From assembly GCA_023481175.1 (NCBI GenBank), contig JAMCWM010000025.1:1-33435 (forward strand): 33,435 nucleotides of DNA. Direction: 5' to 3'. The stretch comes from Nitrospirota bacterium. GTDB lineage: Bacteria > Nitrospirota > Leptospirillia > Leptospirillales > Leptospirillaceae. This document shows, piece after piece, positions 26,769 to 33,435 of this stretch. Every line of letters starts with the position of its first letter. Position 1 is the first letter of the stretch. Position numbers and translations under genes: made by a program. Under the pieces are notes generated by a model. The model had not been told where the DNA came from. It saw only the letters and a list, made by a program, of their open reading frames with translations, and made no database searches.

Positions 26769-27515
26769 ATGATGGATGTCTTGAAAAGACCCTCGAAGGT
26801 GGCGCTGGTCCTGGTCGACAGCGATCTGCGGGAAGCCGAAATCAAAAAGCTCCTTCTGGAGGATTTTCCCAAGGTGCGGGTCGCCCGCACCGCGGAGGAA
26901 GGAATCTGGATGGCGCGGAGGATCTTGGCCGGGGGGGAAAAGATCGATCTTTTGCTCTTCGATTCATCGCTTGAAAATAGCGAGGTTCTGGCCTTCCTGG
27001 CCTTTGTGCGGGGCCGCGGAAATCTTTCCCGCGTGCCGGCTCTGGTGATGACGAAGGAGAGGGATCCGGAGGAACGCGTCCGGATGCTGGAATACGGTGC
27101 CGACGAGGTACTGGTTCTTCCCTGTCCGGATCGGGAAACCCAGGCAAGGATCAGGGCGCTTTTGCGAAGGGAGTTGTCGTCAGAGCAGGACAACCCCGAC
27201 GCTCCGGCCCGATACCAGGTGGGGCATCTGATCGTCGACACCGAACGCCACGAAGTCCGATGGAAGGGGCAACGCATTGCTGTGACGCCCCTGGAGTTCC
27301 GCATTCTCGTCCGGCTTGTCCGGCGCCCCGGCCGCGTCCTGGGCCGGGAGGAACTCATGAAAAGTCTCTGGGGAGAACATTGGGAGGTGGAGGACCACAA
27401 TCTTTCGGTCCATATCCACGGCCTTCGGAAAAAACTCTCGCGGAAGGACGATCCCTGCACGGTGATCGAGACCGTCCGGGGCGTGGGATACCGGGTTCGC
27501 GAAGAGGCCTCCTGA
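26769..27515 (+). CDS. PhoB/OmpR-family response regulator with degenerate receiver
   Basis: This 248-residue protein has an N-terminal receiver and a C-terminal winged helix with [20 protein letters not shown] and HIHGLRKKL, ending TVRGVGYRVREE. In the receiver the phospho-acceptor Asp65 (LLLFDSSL) and Thr95 are present. The acidic pair reads DSD, with Ser18 where PhoB has Asp10, and the conserved Lys is Leu117 (LVLPCP for ITKPF). Phosphorylation may thus be altered or absent. ATG 26769 is chosen for GGAGG eight bases upstream; ATG 26703 would lie within the Pho box. It precedes pstS and no phoR is in the window. It is probably the phosphate regulator. Confidence 0.85.
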   Translation: MMDVLKRPSKVALVLVDSDLREAEIKKLLLEDFPKVRVARTAEEGIWMARRILAGGEKIDLLLFDSSLENSEVLAFLAFVRGRGNLSRVPALVMTKERDPEERVRMLEYGADEVLVLPCPDRETQARIRALLRRELSSEQDNPDAPARYQVGHLIVDTERHEVRWKGQRIAVTPLEFRILVRLVRRPGRVLGREELMKSLWGEHWEVEDHNLSVHIHGLRKKLSRKDDPCTVIETVRGVGYRVREEAS

Positions 27516-27520
27516 TCTTC

Positions 27521-27571
27521 CTGTCATCGATTTGTAATCGTTCTGTAACATAATTGTATTGTTGTTGTGGT
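27521..27571 (+). promoter_or_regulatory. Pho box array upstream of pstS
   Basis: Heptamers CTGTCAT (27521), TTGTAAT (27532), CTGTAAC (27543) and TTGTATT (27554) recur at exactly 11 bp, with a weaker fifth, TTGTGGT (27565). This matches the PhoB binding pattern, in which the box replaces the -35. It ends about 30 bp before the pstS ATG and starts six bases after the regulator stop. Confidence 0.82.
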
Positions 27572-27600
27572 ACGTTCAACCTACCTTTGAGGAGGATTTC

Positions 27601-28683
27601 ATGAATTTCGCCAAACGCACTGCGGGATTGGCGGCGGCCCTGGCGGTCGTCTCCGTCCTGTCGGGGGTCGTAAAGGCCCAGGCCGCCGACATCACCATTT
27701 CGGGCTCCACCATGCTCTTTCCCCTCGAGCAGGTCTGGGCCAATGCCTACATGAAGAGCCATCCGGGCGTCCATGTCTCGGTCGCCTCGACCGGGTCGGG
27801 TTTCGGCATCTCCAACGCCGCCAACGGCAACATCACCATCGGGGCCTCCGACGCCTACCTGACGAAGGAGCTCCGCAAGCGGTACGCCGGACTGGTCTCG
27901 ATTCCGGTGGCCTTCGACGACACCCAGGTGATCTACAACATTCCCGGCATCAAGAAATCCACGCAGGTCCGCATGGACGGCCCCACCCTGGCCCGCATCT
28001 ACCTGGGCAAGATCCGGTTCTGGGACGACAAGGCGATCCGGGCCATCAACCCGCACGTCAAGTTCCCGCACCGGCGGATCAAGGTCATCCACCGGGCCGA
28101 CGCCTCGGGAACGACCTTCGTCTTCACCGACTATCTCTCCCAAACCTCGAAGGAGTGGTATGACGAAATCGGCCGCGACCTCTCTCCCTCCTGGCCGGTG
28201 GGTTCGGGCTACAACGGCTCCGACGCCGTCGTCGCCGCCGTCCTGGCGACCCCCGGGGCCATCGGGTATGCGGGCCTGGGCTGGATCAACGAGTACCATC
28301 TGAGTTCCATGGCTTTGAAGAACCTGGACGGGTATTACGTGGTCGGCTCCGTCAAGACGATCCGGAACGCCGGGTTGGCGGCCCTTCACGATCCGACATT
28401 CCCGGACGACTTCAACCGCACCATCGTCTGGAACCTTCACGGCAAGGATGTCTATCCCGACGCCAACTTCGAGTTCTGGATGGTCAGCACCACCCTTCCT
28501 CATGACACGATGAAGGAAGTCAAGAAGATGATCATCTGGGCCCTGACCAAGGGACAGCACGAGAAGTACACGGTCCGCACCGGCTTTGCCCCGCTTCCCT
28601 TTGCTCCTTTGAAACCGCGCCTCAACAAGATCATCAACCGGCTTCTTCCCGGAAACAGCCTCAAGATCGAATCCGGCGGATAA
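27601..28683 (+). CDS. pstS: Phosphate-binding periplasmic protein
   Basis: This 360-residue protein has a signal peptide (residues 1 to about 28, FAKRTAGLAAALAVVSVLSG followed by KAQA). The phosphate site is visible as TISGSTMLFPLEQVWANAY, ASTGSGFGISN, TIGASDAYL and HRADASGTTFVFTDYLS. It captures phosphate for the PstCAB importer. ATG 27601 has GAGGAGG upstream. It is the first gene after the Pho box array and is followed by a stem-loop before pstC, consistent with higher pstS than pstCAB expression. It lacks a lipobox Cys, so it is soluble. A linked PstS just downstream of its regulator is a common pho layout. Confidence 0.95.
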   Translation: MNFAKRTAGLAAALAVVSVLSGVVKAQAADITISGSTMLFPLEQVWANAYMKSHPGVHVSVASTGSGFGISNAANGNITIGASDAYLTKELRKRYAGLVSIPVAFDDTQVIYNIPGIKKSTQVRMDGPTLARIYLGKIRFWDDKAIRAINPHVKFPHRRIKVIHRADASGTTFVFTDYLSQTSKEWYDEIGRDLSPSWPVGSGYNGSDAVVAAVLATPGAIGYAGLGWINEYHLSSMALKNLDGYYVVGSVKTIRNAGLAALHDPTFPDDFNRTIVWNLHGKDVYPDANFEFWMVSTTLPHDTMKEVKKMIIWALTKGQHEKYTVRTGFAPLPFAPLKPRLNKIINRLLPGNSLKIESGG

Positions 28684-28723
28684 CGGTCAGGGATTCGGAT
28701 CCAGGAAACAGAAACAGAACGCC

Positions 28724-28754
28724 GCCCTGGCCCGAAGATTGTTCGGGCCAGGGC
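28724..28754 (+). terminator. Long perfect stem-loop between pstS and pstC
   Basis: GCCCTGGCCCGAA (28724-28736) pairs with TTCGGGCCAGGGC (28742-28754) around GATTG. No T-run follows, so it is more likely a partial attenuator or a 3' stabiliser of the pstS message than a full terminator. Confidence 0.6.
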
Positions 28755-28780
28755 ATTAAGAAAGAGTCAGGGGAGTGTCG

Positions 28781-29911
28781 ATGGAGCCCGACATGGGGGC
28801 GCAAAAAATATCGGGACCGATTTTCACGGAAGACGACCCCGACCACCTTGCAGCCGGTTCTCCCCGGAATCTTTTGGAGGACAGACCTACAGAAAGGATT
28901 GTATTGGCAGTCAAGGAGGAAGGTGCCCAGGAGCCGACGAGCATCGTCCGGGACCTGAGGAAAGCCACCCACGCACGGATCCACCGCTCCGAGCGGATTT
29001 TTCAGTGGACCCTCACGATCGGAGGTTTTTTCGTCCTGGCCCTCTTCGCCACCGTTCTCGGGGTGAGCCTGGTCGAGGCCTGGCCCTCCATTGCGAAATT
29101 CGGCTGGTCCTTCCTCTGGACCTCCACCTGGAACCCCCACCGCCAGATCTTCGGAGCCTGGACCTATCTCGTGGGGACCTTCTGGGTGACCGGCATCGCC
29201 CTTGTTTTTGCCATCCCCGTCGCCATCCTCTCCTCCCTTTTTCTCTCCGACTATTCCCCCAAGTGGCTTGTCGGGGCCGTTTCGACCCTCATGGAGATGC
29301 TGGCCGGAATCCCTTCCATCGTCTTCGGGGCCTTCGGCATCATCTTCGTCGTGCCCCTTCTCCGGGACCACGTGGAGCCCTTTATCGCGAACACCCTGGG
29401 AAAGCGCTGGGACTTTTTTAACGGGGACGCCATGGGGTACGGCATCCTGGCCGCCGGCCTGGTTGTCGGCATCATGGTCATTCCCCTTGTGGCCACCGTC
29501 ACCCGGGATTCGCTCATCATGGTTCCCCGGGAAACGGTGGAGGCCTCCTACGCGCTGGGGGCCACCAAGGCCGAGACGGTTTTTTTTGTGAAGCTCACCT
29601 CGGTCGTGCCGGGAATCATCGGGTCGGTGATCCTGGGATTCGGACGGGCCATCGGCGAGACGATGGCGGTCCTGCTCCTGATCGGGAACCAGGCCTCGAT
29701 CCCCACCTCGATCCAGGACGTGGGGTACACGATCAGCTCCCTTCTGGCCAACACCTTCACCTATGCGGTGATCGATCCCCTCTATTCGGCGGCGGAGATC
29801 GAGCTGGGACTCATCCTTCTCGTGATCTCGCTTGTGGTGAACACCCTGGGACGCGAACTCCTCATGAAGCTCATGGGCGGCCGCCTGGCAGGATCGGTAG
29901 GCGGTGGCTGA
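28781..29911 (+). CDS. pstC: Phosphate ABC transporter permease PstC
   Basis: This 376-residue inner-membrane permease has six hydrophobic segments from about residue 80. The ABC permease loop is EASYALGATKAETVFFVKL, followed by GFGRAIGETMAVLLLIGN. GTFWVTGIALVFAIPVAIL marks the permease core. About 75 residues precede the first membrane segment, longer than in E. coli PstC. ATG 28781 has AGGGGAG upstream; a GTG at 28775 is in frame two codons earlier. It overlaps pstA by eight bases and forms the channel with it. Confidence 0.94.
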   Translation: MEPDMGAQKISGPIFTEDDPDHLAAGSPRNLLEDRPTERIVLAVKEEGAQEPTSIVRDLRKATHARIHRSERIFQWTLTIGGFFVLALFATVLGVSLVEAWPSIAKFGWSFLWTSTWNPHRQIFGAWTYLVGTFWVTGIALVFAIPVAILSSLFLSDYSPKWLVGAVSTLMEMLAGIPSIVFGAFGIIFVVPLLRDHVEPFIANTLGKRWDFFNGDAMGYGILAAGLVVGIMVIPLVATVTRDSLIMVPRETVEASYALGATKAETVFFVKLTSVVPGIIGSVILGFGRAIGETMAVLLLIGNQASIPTSIQDVGYTISSLLANTFTYAVIDPLYSAAEIELGLILLVISLVVNTLGRELLMKLMGGRLAGSVGGG

Positions 29912-30809
29912 CAACGTGCTCCCGGAAAAAGGACTCTCGCTCTACCGGCAGGTGCGGAACGTGCTTCTGGGAACCCTCACCGCCTTCGCTTTCGTCCTGG
30001 CGGTCACGCCGCTTCTCGCCATCATCTGGGTGGCCTACGACCGGGGAAAGTCGGCCCTGTCCCTCGCCTTCGTGACCACCATGCCCAGCGGATTTCCCGT
30101 GGGAATCGACGGCGGGATCCTGAACGGGATCGTCGGGAGCCTGATTCTCATCATCATTGCCAGCCTTCTTTCCGTTCCGGTCGGCATCTGGGCCGGCCTC
30201 TTCCTATGGGACCAGTCCCATACGCGCCTGGCCAAGACGACCCGTCTTCTGTCCGACCTTCTCCTGGGGGTCCCTTCGGTGATCTGGGGGGTGGTCGGGT
30301 ACTTCGTCTTTTCCACCAACACCGGCTACGGTTTCCACTGGGGATTCTCGGGGCTCGCGGCCGGCCTCACCCTGGGATTCATCATGATCCCCATCGTGAC
30401 CCGGGTAACGGAGCAGGCTCTCCGGGACGTTCCCCGAAGCTACATCGAGGGCGCCCTGGCCCTCGGGGCCTCCCGCTTCCAGGTGGTCCGGGGCCTCGCG
30501 ATTCCGGCGGCCATCACGGGGATCGGCACCGGGATTCTCCTGGGGGTTTTGAATGTTCTGGGGCAGACGGCGCCCCTCGTCTTCACCAACTACTACAACA
30601 CCGGGATTCCCCGGACGCTGGTCGGCTCCAACGGATCGGTGGGGGATCTGGCGATGCAGATCTTCATCTATATCCATGAGCCTTCGAAGGCGCTTCACGT
30701 CAAGGCCATGGCCGCGGCCCTGGTCCTGACGGTGATTGTCCTTCTCCTCGACATGGGAATCCGGCTTCTGGCCTGGGGAAGCCGCAAATACGCCCAGAGA
30801 ATGGGATAG
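29904..30809 (+). CDS. pstA: Phosphate ABC transporter permease PstA
   Basis: This 301-residue partner of PstC has six hydrophobic segments. It includes [31 protein letters not shown] and the coupling loop [20 protein letters not shown], then [22 protein letters not shown] 29904 overlaps the end of pstC, so translation is coupled; the ribosome binding site is weak, as expected for reinitiation. PstB follows eight bases after the stop. Confidence 0.94.
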   Translation: MADNVLPEKGLSLYRQVRNVLLGTLTAFAFVLAVTPLLAIIWVAYDRGKSALSLAFVTTMPSGFPVGIDGGILNGIVGSLILIIIASLLSVPVGIWAGLFLWDQSHTRLAKTTRLLSDLLLGVPSVIWGVVGYFVFSTNTGYGFHWGFSGLAAGLTLGFIMIPIVTRVTEQALRDVPRSYIEGALALGASRFQVVRGLAIPAAITGIGTGILLGVLNVLGQTAPLVFTNYYNTGIPRTLVGSNGSVGDLAMQIFIYIHEPSKALHVKAMAAALVLTVIVLLLDMGIRLLAWGSRKYAQRMG

Positions 30810-30817
30810 GAGGCCCC

Positions 30818-31597
30818 TTGGAATCCGGAAATCTCGAACCTCTCGTTCCCAAGATCGAGGTCAAGAACTTCAGCGCCTTCTACGGGAAGACCCAGGCGCT
30901 CCACAATGTGGACTTCACCATCTGCGAAAGAAAGATCACCGCGATGATCGGTCCTTCGGGGTGCGGAAAGTCCACCTTTCTCCGGAGCCTGAACCGGATG
31001 AACGACTTTTTCCCGGAATTCAGGGTCGAAGGATCGGTCACGCTGGACGGAGAAGAGGTCTATGCTCCTTCCGTCAATCCGGTGCTGATCCGCCAGCGGA
31101 TCGGCATGGTCTTCCAGAAACCCAATCCCTTCCAGAAGTCCATCTTCGAGAATGTGGCCTACGGCCTCCGGATCCAGGGCGTGAAATCCCGGTCCGTCCT
31201 TTCCGACATCGTGGAAAAATCCCTTCGGGCGGCGGCCCTGTGGGACGAGGTCAAGGACCGCCTCAACGGGGCGGCCTTCTCCCTCTCCGGAGGACAGCAG
31301 CAGCGGCTCTGCATCGCCCGGGCCCTCGCCGTCGAACCGGAGGTGATCCTTCTCGACGAGCCGGCTTCGGCGCTCGATCCCATTTCCACCGCCCGGATCG
31401 AAGAGCTGATGCAGGATCTCAAGGATCGGTATACAATTGCCATTGTGACTCACAATATGCAACAGGCCGCCCGGGTGTCCGACCGCACGGCCTTTTTCCT
31501 GGACGGGACGCTGGTCGAGGTGAACGACACCACAAAGATTTTCACCAACCCGGAAGATTCCCGGACAGAGGATTACATCACCGGCCGGTTCGGCTGA
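30818..31597 (+). CDS. pstB: Phosphate ABC transporter ATPase PstB
   Basis: This 259-residue ATPase drives phosphate uptake. Walker A is GPSGCGKST (45-53), the Q-loop lies in VFQKPNPF, the signature is LSGGQQQR (156-163), Walker B is ILLDEP (177-182), followed by ASALDP, and the switch His is His212 in VTHNMQQA. The signature and the KPNPF block are specific to PstB. TTG 30818 is fixed by TAGGAGG four bases upstream. A start at ATG 30923 or later would lose the Walker A lead-in. It sits between pstA and phoU in the same operon. Confidence 0.96.
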   Translation: MESGNLEPLVPKIEVKNFSAFYGKTQALHNVDFTICERKITAMIGPSGCGKSTFLRSLNRMNDFFPEFRVEGSVTLDGEEVYAPSVNPVLIRQRIGMVFQKPNPFQKSIFENVAYGLRIQGVKSRSVLSDIVEKSLRAAALWDEVKDRLNGAAFSLSGGQQQRLCIARALAVEPEVILLDEPASALDPISTARIEELMQDLKDRYTIAIVTHNMQQAARVSDRTAFFLDGTLVEVNDTTKIFTNPEDSRTEDYITGRFG

Positions 31598-31612
31598 CCA
31601 GGAAGGACGAAA

Positions 31613-32266
31613 GTGATAAGACACCTCGATGCGGAGATTGATCACCTCAAAGGCCACATCACGGAAATGGGGAACATGGTCGATCTCCAGATGAAGGAGG
31701 CGACGGAGGCTCTCATGGAGCGCGATCCCGTCAAGGCCAGGGGAGTCATCGACCGGGACCACCAGGTCAACGCCATGGAGGTGGGGATCGACGAGGACTG
31801 CGTCCGAATGATCGCCTTGCACCAGCCGGAGGCCCGGGATCTCCGCTTCGTCATCACCGCCATGAAGATCATCACCGATCTCGAGCGCATGAGCGATCTG
31901 GCCTCTAATATCTCGGAGCGGGTGGTGGAGCTCTGCATGGAGCCGCCGATTTCCGTTCCTCCGTCGATCATGGAGATGTCGACCATCGGTCGAGGAATGC
32001 TCAGAGAAGCCCTTGACGCCTTCGTCACACGAAACACCGCGCTGGCCCGGCAGGTGACCCAGGAGGACGAGCAGGTCAACGTTCTCCATCGGGAACTCGT
32101 AAAAAGCATCGTGGAGAGTCTGAAGCGGCATACCGGAGAAACCAGTCCCATCATTCGCATTCTCTTCGTCAGCCGCTCCCTCGAACGCTTTGCGGACCAT
32201 GCGACCAATGTGGCGGAAATCATCATGTATATGGTGGAGGGAAAGATCATCCGCCATATGGTGTGA
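31613..32266 (+). CDS. phoU: PhoU phosphate signalling regulator
   Basis: This 217-residue all-helical protein has two PhoU repeats. The first runs from EIDHLKGHITEMGNMVDLQM to LHQPEARDLRFVITAMKIIT and DLERMSDLASNI. The second ends RILFVSRSLERFADHATNVA, with the E/D-rich metal motifs of both repeats present. PhoU links PstSCAB to the PhoR sensor and keeps the pho regulon off when phosphate is plentiful. GTG 31613 has GGAAGGA upstream, 15 bp after pstB. PhoR itself is not in the window, so this signalling arm is incomplete here. Confidence 0.94.
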   Translation: MIRHLDAEIDHLKGHITEMGNMVDLQMKEATEALMERDPVKARGVIDRDHQVNAMEVGIDEDCVRMIALHQPEARDLRFVITAMKIITDLERMSDLASNISERVVELCMEPPISVPPSIMEMSTIGRGMLREALDAFVTRNTALARQVTQEDEQVNVLHRELVKSIVESLKRHTGETSPIIRILFVSRSLERFADHATNVAEIIMYMVEGKIIRHMV

Positions 32267-32386
32267 GGGAGAATTCAGGAAGGTGTTCGGATCTTCCGGG
32301 AGCATTCATGGAAAGGTCGTCGCCCGGCGTCATCTCCACCCTCAAGGATGAGGTTCAAACTGAGAATTGCTGTTGGAAGAGACTTA

Positions 32387-32415
32387 CTGACCTTTACAAA
32401 TAGTACCATTATGAG
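32387..32415 (+). promoter_or_regulatory. Possible hicAB promoter with operator-like direct repeat
   Basis: CTGACC (32387-32392, 4/6) and TATGAG (32410-32415, 4/6) are 17 bp apart. The octamer GTACCATT occurs at 32403-32410 and again at 32416-32423, overlapping and flanking the -10, as an operator for HicB autoregulation might. Confidence 0.4.
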
Positions 32416-32428
32416 GTACCATTCAAGC

Positions 32429-32698
32429 ATGAAGGGAAAACACCAAAAAACACTTCTTCTTTTGTTTTCCCATCCTACAAGCGCAAATGTGGACTGGAAC
32501 GATGTCGTTGGATTGTTAAGATCGCTTGGGGCTGTTATTGAAGAGCGAAAAGGCTCAAGGGTTGGAATTTTGTTGAACGACAAAACGGTCATTTTTCACA
32601 GACCTCATCCGCGCCCATCGATGGACAAAGGGGCCGTGGTTTCTATGAGAGAGTTTTTAAATCTTTGTGGAATCACTCCAGAAGGAGAAGCGAAATGA
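32429..32698 (+). CDS. hicA: HicA-family toxin (type II toxin-antitoxin)
   Basis: This 89-residue protein begins MKGKHQKTLLLLF, then NVDWNDVVGLLRSLGA, GSRVGILL and FHRPHP, the pattern of the HicA subgroup paired with RHH-type HicB. HicA is a double-stranded-RNA-binding-fold mRNA interferase using a conserved His. The start at 32429 aligns with family members; ATG 32411 would add MRYHSS and cannot be excluded. The antitoxin start overlaps its stop (ATGA). Sequence here is much richer in A and T than the rest of the window, a sign of recent acquisition. Confidence 0.87.
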   Translation: MKGKHQKTLLLLFSHPTSANVDWNDVVGLLRSLGAVIEERKGSRVGILLNDKTVIFHRPHPRPSMDKGAVVSMREFLNLCGITPEGEAK

Positions 32699-33036
32699 AT
32701 CTGATGGAATATAAAAACTATGTTGCCTTGATCGAATTCGATCCCGATATCGACATGTTTCATGGCAGGGTGATCAACGCGACTCCAAACACTTTTTACG
32801 GCAAGTCGGTCGATGAGCTGAAAGAGGAATTCAAGACGACTATTGAAGAATATCTTGAATTTTGTAAGGAGAAAGGATTGGAACCCGTCCGCCCTTACTC
32901 GGGAAAATTCAATCTCCGGATCTCTCCCGGTCTTCATCGGAATATAGCGATGGAAGCGGCCAAATCCGGTAAAAGTCTCAACTCCTGGATTGCGGAATGT
33001 CTTGAACAATCGATTGGGCACCTGGTCGAACGATAG
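32695..33036 (+). CDS. hicB: HicB-family antitoxin
   Basis: This 113-residue protein has the partial RNase H-like HicB domain (YVALIEFDPDIDMFHGRVIN, YGKSVDELKEEF, EYLEFCKEKG). A ribbon-helix-helix DNA-binding end follows (FNLRISPGLHRNIAMEAAK, SLNSWIAECLE). It neutralises HicA and represses the operon. ATG 32695 overlaps the hicA stop and has AAGGAGA upstream. A frame extension to 32665 lies inside hicA. Like hicA it is AT-rich compared with the phosphate genes. Confidence 0.92.
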   Translation: MNLMEYKNYVALIEFDPDIDMFHGRVINATPNTFYGKSVDELKEEFKTTIEEYLEFCKEKGLEPVRPYSGKFNLRISPGLHRNIAMEAAKSGKSLNSWIAECLEQSIGHLVER

Positions 33037-33060
33037 ATTTTGGCAAATAGGAAGAGAGAG

Positions 33061-33165
33061 ATGGATCCTAATGAATTGGTCGCGATCTGCAATCAAATAG
33101 CTTGGTTGGAACGTTATGTCGCATATTTCGCAGGTAGAATCAGTCCTCTCCGCAATTTTTTCTGA
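33061..33165 (+). CDS. Possible 34-residue peptide after hicB
   Basis: An ATG at 33061 with GGAAGAGAGAG just upstream opens a frame reading MDPNELVAICNQ, then WLERYVAYFAGRISPL, ending at TGA 33165. It continues the AT-rich composition of hicAB. It might be a truncated gene cut by the insertion that follows, or a chance frame. Confidence 0.3.
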   Translation: MDPNELVAICNQIAWLERYVAYFAGRISPLRNFF

Positions 33166-33269
33166 CGATTTTCTTGAAAAACACGTCACTTTTTGTTCAA
33201 GAACGCGACTTTTCAGGAATTTCCCTCTCCTCTCTGTTTTCCCCAGTCGCCCTTGGCGTCTCCTTCGGA

Positions 33270-33435
33270 CCGGATTCCCCCGTGACAACGAGGGTTCGGA
33301 TTGTTTGGGGAACGACGGCGGGCGCACCTCGTGCGCCCTTTGCCCGTTCCCTCTTTTCCCCGGATTCGAGACCGTTGGCGGAGCCCCTCATCCCGACCGG
33401 CAGGCCGGCTCGGGAACCCGGGTGTAGGCCTCGAA
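33270..33435 (+). ncRNA. Structured GC-rich RNA candidate, HEARO/omega RNA-like (partial at right edge)
   Basis: After the AT-rich hic region the sequence turns GC-rich and hairpin-dense, with no good coding frame. GGGCGCA (33321-33327) and TGCGCCC (33333-33339) form a perfect stem with loop CCTCG. This stem is extended by GGC/GCC and GAACG/CGTTC with small bulges. Further on come GGCGGAGCC, CCGACCGGCAGGCCGGCTCG, CGGGAACCCG and GGTGTAGGCCTCGAA. These last blocks resemble, from memory, the conserved 3' part of HEARO RNA found just upstream of iscB genes. The gene, if present, would start beyond the window. The 5' boundary is uncertain. Confidence 0.45.

Overview
The window is about 33 kb of GC-rich bacterial DNA (roughly 60% by eye) with densely packed genes, many GTG and TTG starts and strong purine-rich ribosome binding sites. 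The gene set (arsenic chaperone, pump ATPase and repressor, a CcoN-type oxidase subunit, a full Pst phosphate system, a SagB-type oxidoreductase and a UbiB kinase) would suit an acidophilic, metal-exposed chemolithotroph. Leptospirillum (Nitrospirota) is my best guess. That is an inference from gene content, since no rRNA or other taxonomic marker is present.

Layout. 1-3110: the C-terminal end of an IscB-type (OMEGA) nuclease runs off the left edge and overlaps by ATGA the start of an arsD-arsA-arsR set, in which ArsD is fused to an AhpD-like thiol domain. 3127-9033: a carbon cluster with pgi and a histidine phosphatase on the minus strand, and a GH15 glucoamylase-like enzyme and a PfkB kinase on the plus strand. 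9190-10423: a two-gene signalling operon (small PilZ/HD-GYP-companion-like domain plus HDOD protein). 10578-10907: a broken ORF6N gene. 10989-15600 (minus): a UbiB kinase, a SagB-type double nitroreductase and an AAA/DUF4143 ATPase with an apparently leaderless promoter. 15672-18433: a lone CcoN-like oxidase subunit preceded by a strongly structured non-coding stretch, and flanked by a remnant and an intact copy of a DUF1054 gene. 18409-24604 (minus): purA, a decayed transposase (plus strand), a chemoreceptor, a DHA2-type efflux pump, a small membrane protein and a thiamine-binding MTH1187-family protein.

25014-32266: a phosphate regulon, all plus strand, with a DcaP-like porin, an atypical PhoB-like regulator, pstS, pstC, pstA, pstB and phoU. 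A run of four or five 11-bp-spaced Pho boxes precedes pstS and a second Pho-box-like site precedes the regulator. No PhoR kinase is present. 32387-33165: an AT-rich hicAB toxin-antitoxin island and a tiny ORF. 33270-33435: a GC-rich, hairpin-dense non-coding stretch cut by the right edge. It resembles, from memory, the HEARO/omega RNA that precedes iscB genes. The window may therefore lie between two IscB elements, with the protein end of one at the left edge and the RNA of another at the right.

The items most worth following are the ArsD-AhpD fusion, the IscB end and HEARO-like RNA, the PhoB-like regulator with a degenerate receiver, the structured element before the orphan ccoN, and the 16-bp palindrome at the efflux pump's ribosome binding site.
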